Shown here piece by piece: positions 1 to 8,220 of a stretch of DNA of 64,000 nt. Positions within the stretch are counted from its first letter, which is position 1. Each line of letters begins with the position of its first letter. The position numbers were made by a program, and so were the translations under genes. The stretch lies in assembly GCA_963766005.1 (NCBI GenBank), contig CAVXYG010000009.1, positions 62,001 to 126,000 of the forward strand. The letters run 5' to 3'. The notes under the pieces were generated by a model. It made no database searches, was not told the origin of the DNA, and saw only the letters and a list, made by a program, of their open reading frames with translations. This DNA is from CAVXYG01 sp963766005 (GTDB lineage Bacteria > Actinomycetota > Actinomycetes > S36-B12 > GCA-2699445).

Positions 1-829
1 GCCAGAGCGCGGTCCCGATCCGCGGATGCACCGCGACGTCCCGCAGCGCGGCGCGGACGTCGCCGAGCTCCTGCTCGGACAGGTGCGAGGTCCACAGATC
101 GGCGGCGCAGGAGAAGTCGGCGTCGGTCCCTGCAGCCGCCTGGTGGCAGCGACTGACCTCGGTCAGCCACCACTGACCCCAGGAGACGGCCTGCTGCACC
201 TTGCCGCTGCCCTCGATATGCGGCTCCAGCGACGGGTCGCTCGCCAGATGCCGCGAGGCCTTGGTGTCCGGCACAAGCGGCGCAGCCAGCGGCAGGTGCA
301 GCGCCAGGCCGGCCAGCCGCAGCGCTCCGGCAGCCATCGCCTCGGCGACGACCTCCTCGCGCAGGGCCGCCGACAGCTCGGGTTGGGTGAACCCGAACCG
401 GCGCACCGAGGTGAGTCCCTCCAGCAGCACCCGAACGGGTCGGCCAGGGTGCTGCAGCGACTCCTGGGCGAGCGCCCGCAATGATGCCGTGTCGGCGAGC
501 GTCGTGATGAGCATGGTGCCGTAGCGCAGCCTCGCCTGCTCCCAGGCGGCTGCGGCGTGCTGCTCCGCCAGGTTCCAGGGCGTGAGGACGAGCAGATCGG
601 CATCCCACTCCAGGTGCGGCTCCACGGCCTCGAAGACCGTCCCGACAGACAGCACAGATCGGCGCCGGTGCCGCATCTGCCGCGCCAGCGCCGCCTGTCC
701 CAGCCCGTAGCCGTTGCTCTTGGCGACCGGGATGACCGATCCGCCGGTTGCAGCATCGTCGCGACGGGACAGCACAGCGTCGACGTTGGCCTGCCAGCGC
801 TGGCCGTCGACTCGGAGCAGGAACGTCAT
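1..829 (-). CDS. Alanine racemase-family PLP protein, C-terminus cut by window edge
   Basis: Reading the minus strand from the ATG at 829 gives an uninterrupted frame that leaves the window at base 1, so only about the first 276 residues are present. The segment VAKSNGYG at residues 35-42 matches the PLP-lysine motif of fold-III alanine racemases (usually VVKADAYG), with Lys37 as the probable Schiff-base lysine. The second catalytic residue (a tyrosine) and the C-terminal beta domain lie outside the window or are not identifiable. The stop codon of the downstream-reading FemX-like gene lies one base before this ATG, so the two are probably translated from one mRNA. Pairing with a peptidoglycan branching enzyme suggests a role in supplying a D-amino acid or modifying the peptide stem; that is inference. 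It could be a paralogue and not the housekeeping Alr, since the motif is not canonical. Confidence 0.75.
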   Translation of the reverse strand, partial: MTFLLRVDGQRWQANVDAVLSRRDDAATGGSVIPVAKSNGYGLGQAALARQMRHRRRSVLSVGTVFEAVEPHLEWDADLLVLTPWNLAEQHAAAAWEQARLRYGTMLITTLADTASLRALAQESLQHPGRPVRVLLEGLTSVRRFGFTQPELSAALREEVVAEAMAAGALRLAGLALHLPLAAPLVPDTKASRHLASDPSLEPHIEGSGKVQQAVSWGQWWLTEVSRCHQAAAGTDADFSCAADLWTSHLSEQELGDVRAALRDVAVHPRIGTALW

Positions 830-830
830 G

Positions 831-1964
831 TCAGCGCCTGGCCATGTAGGCCTTGAAGGCGTGGTGCCAGGCCGGGCGCAGCGGGAAGTCCCACTCCCCG
901 GCCAACTCCACGGCTTCGCCGCCGGTCCCCACCTTGAACTGGATCAGGCCGAAGAGGTGGTCGTCCGGATCGAGGGTGTCGGAGATGCCGCGCAGGTCGT
1001 ACACGGAGGCGCCCGAGGCCAGGGAATCGCGGATCATCTGCCACTGGATGGCGTTGCTGGGCCGGACCTGGCGCCCGCTGTTGCTCGAGGCGCCGTAGGA
1101 GTACCAGGCGTGCAGACCCACCGTGACCATCGTCGTGGAGGCCAGCAGCTGGCCCTCGTAGTGCGCGAGATAGAGCTGCAGCCGGTCGGGGTCCTCGGCG
1201 TTCATCGCCTGCATCATCTGCTGGAAGTACGACAGCGGCCGCGGGGTGAACCGGTCGCGCTCGGCGGTTTCCACGTACACCTCGTGGAAGGCCGGCAGAT
1301 CCTCGATCGTGCCCCGGGTCACCGCCACCCCCGCCTTCGCCGCCTTCTTGATGTTGCGGCGCCACAACTGGTTGAAGCCCTTGAGCAGGTCCTCCTCGGT
1401 CTTGCCTGCCAGCGGGAGCTGGAAGACGTAGCGGGGCTGGTAGTCCCCGAAGCCGGCACCGCCGGTGTCCTCCTGCTCCCAGCGCGCGCTGCGCAGCCGC
1501 TCGGTCACGCGGATCGCGTCCTGATCCTGCCAGTCCGGCGTCAGATCACGCAGCCGCGTGGCCTGCCCGGAGGCGATCGCCTGCTTCAGCGTCACCGCCG
1601 ACCAGCGCCGGACCTCGATCGGCGGACCCATCTTCACGGTGAACGCGCCGCGCTGCTTGAGGTGCTGCAGCATCGGCTCCATCCAGTCCTTGAGGTCGAA
1701 CTCCGGGTAGCGCTGACCGGTCCAGTCGAGGTCCGGACCCTCCGGCAGGTAGGCCAGCGAGCGCTGCGGCAGCCGCGGAACCGACCGGTACAGCACCAGA
1801 CCGGCGCCGAGGAGGCGATCGGCCGCGAACCACCCCAGCGACTCGCTGCGCCACCCGGACTTCACGTTGCCCCAGGCGGGGGTCTGCAGGAACGACACGC
1901 TCGGCCGAGTCCTGATGTACTCCAGGTGCTCCTCGGCGGTGATCACCCGCACGGTCAGGCTCAT
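831..1964 (-). CDS. FemA/FemB/FemX-family peptidyltransferase (lipid II interpeptide bridge)
   Basis: A 377-residue protein of normal length for the FemABX family. These cytoplasmic enzymes have two GNAT-like folds and transfer an amino acid from aminoacyl-tRNA to the lysine or DAP side chain of lipid II, building the cross-bridge. Supporting features are the N-terminal SFLQTPAWGNVK segment (about residues 24-35), the central YGASSNSGRQVRPSNAIQW stretch, and the C-terminal YDLRGI plus GLIQFKVGTGGE blocks typical of the family. The ATG at 1964 overlaps the TGA of the exonuclease III gene (ATGA), and its own stop abuts the racemase-like ATG, so xthA, this gene and the racemase form one coupled unit. 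Which amino acid is transferred cannot be told from sequence. Confidence 0.88.
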   Translation of the reverse strand: MSLTVRVITAEEHLEYIRTRPSVSFLQTPAWGNVKSGWRSESLGWFAADRLLGAGLVLYRSVPRLPQRSLAYLPEGPDLDWTGQRYPEFDLKDWMEPMLQHLKQRGAFTVKMGPPIEVRRWSAVTLKQAIASGQATRLRDLTPDWQDQDAIRVTERLRSARWEQEDTGGAGFGDYQPRYVFQLPLAGKTEEDLLKGFNQLWRRNIKKAAKAGVAVTRGTIEDLPAFHEVYVETAERDRFTPRPLSYFQQMMQAMNAEDPDRLQLYLAHYEGQLLASTTMVTVGLHAWYSYGASSNSGRQVRPSNAIQWQMIRDSLASGASVYDLRGISDTLDPDDHLFGLIQFKVGTGGEAVELAGEWDFPLRPAWHHAFKAYMARR

Positions 1965-2746
1965 TGCTGCTCCTCGCGTTCCACATCGATGACGATCGGC
2001 GCGTGGTCGGACGTGCCTTTGCCCTTGCGCGCCTCACGGTCCACGTAGGCATCCTTCACGTGTCGCACCAGTGCAGGCGCGGCGAACGCCAGATCTATGC
2101 GCATCCCGCGGTTCTTCGGGAACGCCAGTTGGCGGTAGTCCCAGAACGTGTAGGCGATCTCGTACTTCAACGGTCTGGGGGCGATCTCCACCAGGCCCGC
2201 GGACTCGAGGTCGGTGAGCTTGGCCCGCTCCCGCTGCGTGACGTGAGTCGATCCCTCGAACGCCGCGCGGTCCCAGACGTCGACGTCGGTCGGGGCGATG
2301 TTGAAGTCGCCGAGCAGCAGCAAGTCCTCGGCCGGCTCCTCGCGCGCGGTTGCGGTCAAGGCGTCCAGCCAGGCGAGTTTGTAGGCGTAGTGGGCATGGT
2401 CCACGTCGCGGCCGTTGGGGACGTACAGGCTCCACACGCGGATTCCGCCGCAGGTCGCCGCGATGGCCCGCGGCTCTTGCTTGCCCTCGAAGGCCGGCTG
2501 GCCGGTCAACCCGGTGCGCACATCGTCCAGCCCGACGCGGGACAGGATCGCCACTCCGTTCCAGCGTCCGTCGCCGTGGTGAGCGGTCTCGTAGCCGAGG
2601 TCCTGCAGCGCCCCGGCAGGAAAGGCGTCGTCGCTGCACTTGGTCTCCTGCAGGCACACCACGTCGGGCTCGGCCTTGGCGATCCATGCCTGCAGATGCG
2701 GCAGGCGGGGGTTGATCGAGTTGATGTTCCAGGTCGCAATCCGCAC
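1961..2746 (-). CDS. xthA: Exodeoxyribonuclease III (AP endonuclease)
   Basis: A 261-residue protein of the EEP (exonuclease/endonuclease/phosphatase) superfamily that repairs abasic sites and removes blocked 3' ends. The catalytic landmarks are in order: TWNINSI at the N terminus (metal-binding Asn), LQETK (metal-binding Glu), YVPNG, GDFNIAP (Asp/Asn pair) and the C-terminal TSDHAPI (catalytic Asp-His). I chose the GTG at 2746 because the protein then begins VRIATWN, as in homologues; the open frame extends upstream without similarity. The stop overlaps the femX-like ATG by four bases. Confidence 0.9.
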   Translation of the reverse strand: MRIATWNINSINPRLPHLQAWIAKAEPDVVCLQETKCSDDAFPAGALQDLGYETAHHGDGRWNGVAILSRVGLDDVRTGLTGQPAFEGKQEPRAIAATCGGIRVWSLYVPNGRDVDHAHYAYKLAWLDALTATAREEPAEDLLLLGDFNIAPTDVDVWDRAAFEGSTHVTQRERAKLTDLESAGLVEIAPRPLKYEIAYTFWDYRQLAFPKNRGMRIDLAFAAPALVRHVKDAYVDREARKGKGTSDHAPIVIDVEREEQQ

Positions 2747-3286
2747 GTGGCCGAGCCTATGCGGTGCGCCGAGCGCGGAGGCGGGGTCGGCGGCCTTCGG
2801 TGGCTCGTCCGGTCGGGTCCGGCGAGACACCCGCTCGGCGCCGCTCGGCGGGCGCCGCCGAAGTCGCCGTCGTGGCAGGTGCCGTCGGATCGGAAGCGCC
2901 GCACCACAGTCGGCTCCGGACCCCGCCACACCGGCCGAAGAACGACCACGCCGGCAGCCCACCCTCGTCCCGGCACCCTGCTATTGCGACAGCCCCGGCA
3001 GTCGACGGCCGCCGCGGCAGAACAGGGCGACCTCGGCCCTGGACCACTGCGGCCGACGAGCAGCGGTCGGTCGTGAGCTGCCGGTGGTCCACCGACGTCG
3101 GCACACCCGCGCCGTGTTCCACACCCCACGCCCGAGACCACCTGGCGCCGAGGCCGCTCGTGCAAGCATTTGGGCCATCGGACGCTGCACAGGTACCCTG
3201 TGGCGGATGCCTCGCGCATCGTGACCATTGGCCCTCCTGCCGCGGAACGTCCGTGGCCGTCTAGTCCGAAGGAGGTTGGTGCCTGC
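2747..3286. other. 540-bp divergent intergenic region between xthA and rpsF
   Basis: No convincing gene lies here; the open frames in all six directions have arginine-rich shadow composition and no recognisable motif. The right end holds a candidate rpsF promoter and the Shine-Dalgarno AAGGAGG at 3269-3275. I see no hairpin or repeat worth naming in the rest. Confidence 0.6.
3170..3199 (+). promoter_or_regulatory. Candidate sigma-70 promoter of the rpsF operon
   Basis: A TTGGGC hexamer (3170-3175) and a TACCCT hexamer (3194-3199) are separated by 18 bases and sit about 90 bases upstream of the rpsF ATG. Both match the actinobacterial housekeeping consensus only moderately, so this is a suggestion. 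Confidence 0.35.
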
Positions 3287-3577
3287 ATGCGTCGCTACGA
3301 AGTCATGGTGATTCTGGCTCCCGACCTGGAAGAGCGCACGGTTCAGCCCAGCCTGGACACCTTTCTCAACGTGATCCGCCATGCCGGCGGCTCGGTGGAG
3401 AAGGTGGATGTCTGGGGACGCCGCCGCCTCGCATACCAGATCAACAAGCACTCCGAAGGCATCTACGCCGTCGTCGACCTGCTCTCCTCCCCCGAGGCCG
3501 TAGCGGAGCTCGACCGTCAGTTGACGCTCAACGAGTCGGTGCTGCGCACGAAGGTGCTGCGCCGGGACGCTGCCTGA
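3287..3577 (+). CDS. rpsF: 30S ribosomal protein S6
   Basis: A 96-residue protein matching bacterial S6, which binds 16S rRNA as a heterodimer with S18 in the central platform. It starts MRRYEVMVIL and carries WGRRRLAYQI and GIYAVVDL, the hallmarks of the family. The ATG at 3287 is preceded by a strong AAGGAGG 11 bases upstream (3269-3275). It leads the conserved order rpsF-ssb-rpsR-rplI. Confidence 0.97.
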   Translation: MRRYEVMVILAPDLEERTVQPSLDTFLNVIRHAGGSVEKVDVWGRRRLAYQINKHSEGIYAVVDLLSSPEAVAELDRQLTLNESVLRTKVLRRDAA

Positions 3578-3637
3578 TCCTCGTCGGAGCATCGACGTAG
3601 CCTTCACCCATCACACGCGACCGACGAAGGAGTCGAA

Positions 3638-4111
3638 ATGGCAGGGGACACGCAGATCACCGTTGTTGGCAACCTGGTGGCGGACCCAGAGCTCCGCTTC
3701 ACCTCCACCGGCCAGGCCGTGGTGAGTTTCCGCGTGGCATCGACTCCGCGGTTCTTCGACAAGCAGTCCAACGAATGGAAGGACGGCGACGCCCTCTTCC
3801 TGACCTGCAACGCCTGGCGCCAGTACGCCGAGAACATCTCGGAGTCGCTGTCCAAGGGAATGCGGGTCATCGTCCAGGGCCGACTCAAGCAGCGCACCTG
3901 GGAGACCAGAGAGGGCGATAAGCGCACCGTCTTCGAGGTCGAGGTCGACGAGGTCGGTCCGACGCTGCGCAACGCCACCGCCAAGGTCATCCGGCCCACG
4001 CGGGAGCCCGGCAGCGGCGGCTGGGGGAACCAGCAGCAGTCGCGCCCGCAGCCGGTGAGCGACGATCCGTGGAGCAACGCCGGCGGCGGCTCCGACGAGC
4101 CGCCCTTCTAG
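3638..4111 (+). CDS. ssb: Single-stranded DNA-binding protein
   Basis: A 157-residue SSB with an N-terminal OB fold (about residues 1-110; TQITVVGNLVADPELRFT, FLTCNAWRQYAENI, VIVQGRLKQRTWE), a Gly/Gln-rich linker and the acidic tail DEPPF that in this family recruits replication and repair partners. It lies between rpsF and rpsR as usual and has GAAGGAG just before the ATG. It binds single-stranded DNA during replication, recombination and repair. Nothing is missing. Confidence 0.96.
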   Translation: MAGDTQITVVGNLVADPELRFTSTGQAVVSFRVASTPRFFDKQSNEWKDGDALFLTCNAWRQYAENISESLSKGMRVIVQGRLKQRTWETREGDKRTVFEVEVDEVGPTLRNATAKVIRPTREPGSGGWGNQQQSRPQPVSDDPWSNAGGGSDEPPF

Positions 4112-4168
4112 CCCGACCACCCACCCCACCATCCCGGCGATCGCCGGGCTTCACCAAGGAGCACCACG

Positions 4169-4414
4169 ATGGCACGACCCGCACCGCGGACACCGAAACC
4201 CATCAAGAAGAAGGCATGCCAGTTCTGCAAGGACGGCGTGACCGAGATCGACTACAAGGACGTCCCCCTGCTGCGGAAGTTCGTTTCCGACCGCGGCAAG
4301 ATCCGCGCCTGCCGCGTGACGGGCAACTGCATGCAGCATCAGCGCGACATCGCCACGGCCGTGAAGAACGCCCGCGAGATGGCGCTGCTGCCCTACACCT
4401 CGACGGCTCGCTGA
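4169..4414 (+). CDS. rpsR: 30S ribosomal protein S18, zinc-binding (C+) form
   Basis: An 81-residue S18 that partners S6 on the 30S platform. Cysteines at about 17, 20, 48 and 54 (CQFC and CRVTGNC) make this the zinc-ribbon C+ type. Actinobacteria often carry a second, cysteine-free S18 used under zinc starvation, which is not in this window. The gene has an AAGGAG Shine-Dalgarno and sits between ssb and rplI. Confidence 0.96.
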   Translation: MARPAPRTPKPIKKKACQFCKDGVTEIDYKDVPLLRKFVSDRGKIRACRVTGNCMQHQRDIATAVKNAREMALLPYTSTAR

Positions 4415-4425
4415 GGAGGCTGACG

Positions 4426-4872
4426 ATGAAGCTCATCCTGACGCAGGAGGTGTCCAACCTCGGCATCCCCGGCGACATCGTCGAGGTGAAGGACGGCTAC
4501 GCGCGCAACTACCTGGTGCCGCGCGGCTACGCGATCCCCTGGAGCCAAGGCGCCGAGAAGCAGATCACGCAGATCAAGCGAGCCCGCGAAGTCCGTGAGG
4601 TCCGTGATCTCGGCCATGCGAAGGAGATCAAGGCCCAGATCGAGGGCCTGTCGGTCAGCATTGCCGCCAAGGCCGGTGCCAGCGGGCAACTCTTCGGCCG
4701 GATTACCGAGAAGGATATCGCCGAGGCGATCAAGTCGGCCGGAGGTCCCCTAGTGGACCGGCGCACGATCGATGTCGGCAGCCCGGTGAAGTCGCTGGGT
4801 CGGCACTCGGCCCAGATCGACATCCATCCGGAGCTCGCCGCCACCGTGGAGTTCGAGGTCACGGCTCTCTGA
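4426..4872 (+). CDS. rplI: 50S ribosomal protein L9
   Basis: A 148-residue L9 with the N-terminal rRNA-binding domain (MKLILTQEVSNLG, VKDGYARNYLVPRGYA), a long central helix rich in charged residues and a C-terminal domain. The ATG at 4426 is 11 bases after the rpsR stop with GAGGAGG overlapping that stop. It is the last gene of the ribosomal-protein/ssb operon and is followed by a strong hairpin. Confidence 0.97.
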   Translation: MKLILTQEVSNLGIPGDIVEVKDGYARNYLVPRGYAIPWSQGAEKQITQIKRAREVREVRDLGHAKEIKAQIEGLSVSIAAKAGASGQLFGRITEKDIAEAIKSAGGPLVDRRTIDVGSPVKSLGRHSAQIDIHPELAATVEFEVTAL

Positions 4873-4891
4873 GGAGCACCCTCCGGAGCGC

Positions 4892-4933
4892 GCAACGGGC
4901 CCGTTCCCCCGATCGGGGGAACGGGCCCGTTGC
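4892..4933 (+). terminator. Strong hairpin terminator after rplI
   Basis: A perfect 19-bp inverted repeat (arms 4892-4910 and 4915-4933) surrounds a four-base GATC loop 20 bases after the rplI stop. There is no T-run, as is common for actinobacterial terminators. Confidence 0.85.
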
Positions 4934-5025
4934 TCGTCCGTTCGGCGGTTCGCAACCACCGGGCCGGGGACTAGGGTCCGTGGTGGCGGTGAGCACCAAC
5001 CGCCTAGGCCCTGGAAGGCAGCATC

Positions 5026-5409
5026 ATGCTCAACGCAGTCACACCCCACGCCACGCTCCCCACGACGGACCTCGATCGCGCCCGGAGGTTCTACGAAGGC
5101 CTCGGCTTCGAGGTCGACGGCGAGACGCCCGGCGGTCTGAGGTTCACTTCCGGCGACGGCGGATTCCTCGTCTACGAGTCCGCGTTCGCGGGGACGAACA
5201 AGGCCACAGCCATGGGGTTCATCCTGCCAGTCGACGACTTCGACGATGCCTTGGCAAGCCTGCGGGACAAGGGCGTCACGTTCGACACCTTCACCATGGA
5301 GGAGGCTGAGTGGGACGGCGACGTCTTGACCTGGGGCACCATGCGCAATGCGTGGTTCCGAGACCCGGACGGCAACATCATCGCTGTCGGGACCGACACG
5401 GCAGACTGA
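5026..5409 (+). CDS. VOC-superfamily (glyoxalase/bleomycin-resistance-like) protein
   Basis: A 127-residue single VOC domain built of paired beta-alpha-beta-beta-beta units. It begins with the typical ATLPTTDLDRARRFYEGLGF and ends WFRDPDGNIIAV, the strand carrying a usual metal or ligand position. Members are dioxygenases, isomerases, lyases or drug-binding proteins; the substrate cannot be told from sequence. The next gene, 88 bases downstream, is a same-length paralogue, so the pair probably arose by duplication. Confidence 0.85.
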   Translation: MLNAVTPHATLPTTDLDRARRFYEGLGFEVDGETPGGLRFTSGDGGFLVYESAFAGTNKATAMGFILPVDDFDDALASLRDKGVTFDTFTMEEAEWDGDVLTWGTMRNAWFRDPDGNIIAVGTDTAD

Positions 5410-5497
5410 GCCGTCCGGCACGCGCCTCCGCGCCCAGGTCGCAATACGGTGGCCGTGAGGCGGGGAGGCCGATCTCCCGGTCGACCGGAGGTGCAGC

Positions 5498-5881
5498 ATG
5501 CTCAGCCAGTTCGAGGTCATTCCCACGCTGCCGACGTCGGATATCAAGAAGGCCCGCGCTTTCTACGAGGGCACCCTCGGGTTCGTCGCGCACACGGTGG
5601 AGAACGAAGGCGTCATCTACAACACCGGCACGAGCCGGTTCATGGTCTTCCCATCGGCGTTCGCCGGTCCGGGCAATGCCACGAGGATGTCCTTCCAGGT
5701 GGCGCGCGACCAGTTCGACAGCGAGGTCGCTGCCCTGCGCGCAGCCGGCATCGCCCTGGATACGTTCGAGTTCGCAGACGCGGTCTGGAAGGACGGGGTG
5801 CTGCATATCGGGGAGGAGCGCGGCGTCTGGTTCCGCGACCCCGACGGGAACGTGATCAGCGTCGAGACGCACGAGGACTAG
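5498..5881 (+). CDS. VOC-superfamily protein, paralogue of the preceding gene
   Basis: A 127-residue VOC domain: IPTLPTSDIKKARAFYEGTL near the N terminus, a central FMVFPSAFAGPGNATRMSF matching the VYESAFAGTNKATAMGF of its neighbour, and WFRDPDGNVISV at the end. A GGAGG motif precedes the ATG. The function is unknown beyond the fold. Confidence 0.85.
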   Translation: MLSQFEVIPTLPTSDIKKARAFYEGTLGFVAHTVENEGVIYNTGTSRFMVFPSAFAGPGNATRMSFQVARDQFDSEVAALRAAGIALDTFEFADAVWKDGVLHIGEERGVWFRDPDGNVISVETHED

Positions 5882-5942
5882 CATCCAGAGCGACCCGGGG
5901 TAGCGCGCGACGCGCCCGAGGAATTCTTTTCTTCCACAGGCT

Positions 5943-5958
5943 TGTGATGCACATCACG
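5943..5958. promoter_or_regulatory. Crp/GlxR-like binding site
   Basis: The 16-mer TGTGATGCACATCACG contains a perfect 14-bp palindrome and matches the Crp/FNR-family consensus TGTGA-N6-TCACA at nine of ten fixed positions. It lies about 240 bases before dnaB and 60 bases after the VOC gene. The regulator is not in this window, so its use is inference. Confidence 0.5.
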
Positions 5959-6005
5959 CGGGTGAACGCAGAGTTTGTGACGTGCAGCACACACGATTCC
6001 CCACG

Positions 6006-6070
6006 GTATCCACAGGCTGTTCCCGCGTGTCGGGTGCCCATCCCCACCCTTTCCCACAGTGTTATCCACA
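6006..6070 (+). promoter_or_regulatory. DnaA-box-like cluster upstream of dnaB
   Basis: GTATCCACA (6006-6014, one difference), TTTCCCACA (6050-6058, two differences) and TTATCCACA (6062-6070, exact) match the bacterial DnaA box TTATCCACA, all in the same orientation within 65 bases. The exact box lies 125 bases before the dnaB start. Confidence 0.5.
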
Positions 6071-6194
6071 GGGCGCCTCGACGAGTCCGTGCCCATTTCG
6101 TTATCTTTCCCAACGTGTGGGGCGGGCTCTGCGGTGTCGCAGCCGTGAGGCAGAATCGCGGGGGCTGAGCCGCTGGTCAACCGAGGGAGGGTGC

Positions 6195-7562
6195 ATGAGT
6201 TCGATCGATGACCGTCCTGTCGTTGTCACCGAGGACCGGCGCGGTGGCGGTCGGGAGACACTGCCGCCCCAGGACCTGCCGGCTGAGCGCTCGGTGCTCG
6301 GGGCGATGCTGCTGTCGAAGGACGCGATCGCCGACGTCGTCGAGGTCATGCGGCCGGAGTTCTTCTACCGTCCGGCGCACCAGTCGATCTATCACGCGGT
6401 CCTCGAGCTCTACGGCCGCGGCGAGCCGGCGGACTTCATCACGGTTGCCGATGAACTGGCCAAGGCCGGCACCCTGGAGCAGGTCGGCGGAGCAGCCTAT
6501 GTCACCGGCCTCACCCGGGACCTGCCGTCGGCCGTCAATGCCACCTACCACGCGGAGATCGTCCGGCAGCGTGCGCTGCTGCGCCGCCTGATCGAGGCGG
6601 GCACCCGCATCCTGCAGTCCGCCTACGACGGCGCGGGGGAGGCCGACGACATCGTCAACCGGGCCCAGGCAGAGATTTTCGAGATCTCCGCTGGCAAGCG
6701 CGGCGAGGACTACGTGCCGCTGTCCGACATCCTCGAGGGCGCCATCGCCGAGATCGAGGCGATCGCCAACCACGACGGCGACATGGTGGGCGTCCCGACC
6801 GGACTGCGCGACCTCGACACGCTGACGCAGGGCCTGCATCCAGGTCAGCTGGTGATCCTCGCTGCGCGGCCGGCGATCGGCAAGTCGACCCTCGGCCTGG
6901 ACATCGCCCGGGCCGCCTCGATCAAGCACAGCCTGGCGTCGGTGATCTTCTCGCTGGAGATGAGCCGCAACGAGATCATGATGCGGCTGCTGTCGGCGGA
7001 GGGGACGATCCAGCTGAACAACATCCGTGCCGGGCGGATGGGCGCCACCGATTGGCAGAAGGTCGCGCAGCGGCAGGATGCGCTGCGCGATGCCCCGCTG
7101 TTCATCGACGATTCCCCGAACATGACGATGACCGAGATCCGTGCGAAGTGCCGGCGGCTGAAGCAGCAGCACGACCTGCGGCTCGTCGTGGTGGACTACA
7201 TGCAGCTGATGACCAGCGGCAAGAAGGTCGAGAGCCGGCAGCAGGAGGTCTCGGAGTTCTCTCGCGCCCTGAAGCTGCTCGCCAAGGAACTCGAGGTCCC
7301 GGTCATCGCGATCTCCCAGCTCAACCGCGGCCCGGAGCAGCGCACCGACAAGAAGCCGATGCTGTCGGATCTGCGCGAATCGGGGTCGTTGGAGCAGGAC
7401 GCCGACGTGGTCGTCCTCATCCACCGCGAGGACTTCTACGACAAGGAGAACCGACCCGGCGAGGCCGATCTCATCGTCGCCAAGCACCGCAACGGCCCGA
7501 CGGACACCATCGCGGTGTCCTTCCAGGGCCACTACTCCCGGTTCGTGGATCTGGCGGGGTAG
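6195..7562 (+). CDS. dnaB: Replicative DNA helicase DnaB
   Basis: A 455-residue hexameric helicase that unwinds DNA at the replication fork. The N-terminal domain (about 25-125) begins PPQDLPAERSVLGAMLLSKD. The RecA-like motor follows, with Walker A ARPAIGKST near residue 228 (GKS intact, Ala in place of the common Gly), Walker B LRLVVVDYMQLM near 330, and the DNA-binding/arginine-finger region SQLNRGPEQR...LSDLRESGSLEQDAD. No intein interrupts it. The ATG at 6195 is preceded by GGGAGG; the frame runs further upstream without homology. Position after rplI is normal for actinobacteria. Confidence 0.96.
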   Translation: MSSIDDRPVVVTEDRRGGGRETLPPQDLPAERSVLGAMLLSKDAIADVVEVMRPEFFYRPAHQSIYHAVLELYGRGEPADFITVADELAKAGTLEQVGGAAYVTGLTRDLPSAVNATYHAEIVRQRALLRRLIEAGTRILQSAYDGAGEADDIVNRAQAEIFEISAGKRGEDYVPLSDILEGAIAEIEAIANHDGDMVGVPTGLRDLDTLTQGLHPGQLVILAARPAIGKSTLGLDIARAASIKHSLASVIFSLEMSRNEIMMRLLSAEGTIQLNNIRAGRMGATDWQKVAQRQDALRDAPLFIDDSPNMTMTEIRAKCRRLKQQHDLRLVVVDYMQLMTSGKKVESRQQEVSEFSRALKLLAKELEVPVIAISQLNRGPEQRTDKKPMLSDLRESGSLEQDADVVVLIHREDFYDKENRPGEADLIVAKHRNGPTDTIAVSFQGHYSRFVDLAG

Positions 7563-7775
7563 GTACGCGTTGTGCCGGGCGTGGGCTGCAGGCGCCGCCG
7601 GTCCCGGGGATCGTCTCGCCGACGACCGTCGCATCGGCGTGGTCGCAGCGCCGACCGGGCGTGCCCCGCCGACCTGCCGCCACTCCGGCGCCCGAGCCCA
7701 CCGGGCGGATTCGTCTCAGTCGAACCCACCGGCGCACAATCGTGGAGTACCGAATTCTTCCAGACAAGGGGCGGC

Positions 7776-8168
7776 ATGGGGATCACCGGAATCGCCGGCG
7801 TTGCATCCGCGGTGGCAGACCGTGCGGTGGACGCCTACCGCTCCCGGCTGCAGGCCCAGGCCGAGCGTCGTAGGGAGACCGTGCTCCAGGCGAACCTGGT
7901 GGTCAGCGCTTGGCTGGCTGCCGTGGGCATGGTGGTCGACGGCGTGGCGCTGCCGTTCCGGCTGCAGGCGCTGCAGCGCGCGGTGGACGAAGCCATCGAA
8001 GCCGGCGACGTGATCGCCGCTGAGCAGTTGCGGGCCGAACTGGTTGCGGTGCTGCACGAACCGCCGGCGTCGGCACGGCTGCTCACGACCCTCGCCGACA
8101 CCATTCCCGCGCTGGTAGCCCGGCACAACGGCGACGGCAACACGGTCATCGAGGGCAAGTCCCTCTGA
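7776..8168 (+). CDS. Hypothetical protein, helical
   Basis: I do not recognise this 130-residue protein. It starts MGITGIAGVASAVADRAVDA, is rich in Ala, Arg and Glu and looks almost entirely helical, with a hydrophobic stretch VVSAWLAAVGMVVDGVALPF near residues 47-66 that could be a membrane-associated helix. The ATG at 7776 follows AGGGGCGGC. It stands alone between dnaB and a thioesterase-like gene with 52 bases to the latter. The codon use fits the neighbours, so I think the gene is real. Confidence 0.55.
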   Translation: MGITGIAGVASAVADRAVDAYRSRLQAQAERRRETVLQANLVVSAWLAAVGMVVDGVALPFRLQALQRAVDEAIEAGDVIAAEQLRAELVAVLHEPPASARLLTTLADTIPALVARHNGDGNTVIEGKSL

Positions 8169-8220
8169 CGGGGCGGCGTCCTTGCCGGACGGATCACGCC
8201 CGTCGTGCTTCCATGGATCG

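Larger units (their letters stand above)
5882..6194. other. dnaB leader region, 313 bp, AT-richer than its surroundings
   Basis: No gene fits here. The region is unusually rich in the word TCCACA and contains a Crp-like palindrome, a cluster of DnaA-box-like nonamers (both listed separately) and the dnaB ribosome-binding site GGGAGG. A weaker nonamer, TCTTCCACA, lies at 5930-5938, with two differences from the DnaA consensus. Confidence 0.6.

Noticed and set aside
5882..6194. Chromosomal origin oriC
   Set aside because: Only one exact and a few weak DnaA boxes, and neither dnaA nor dnaN is present; the region fits better as a dnaB leader.
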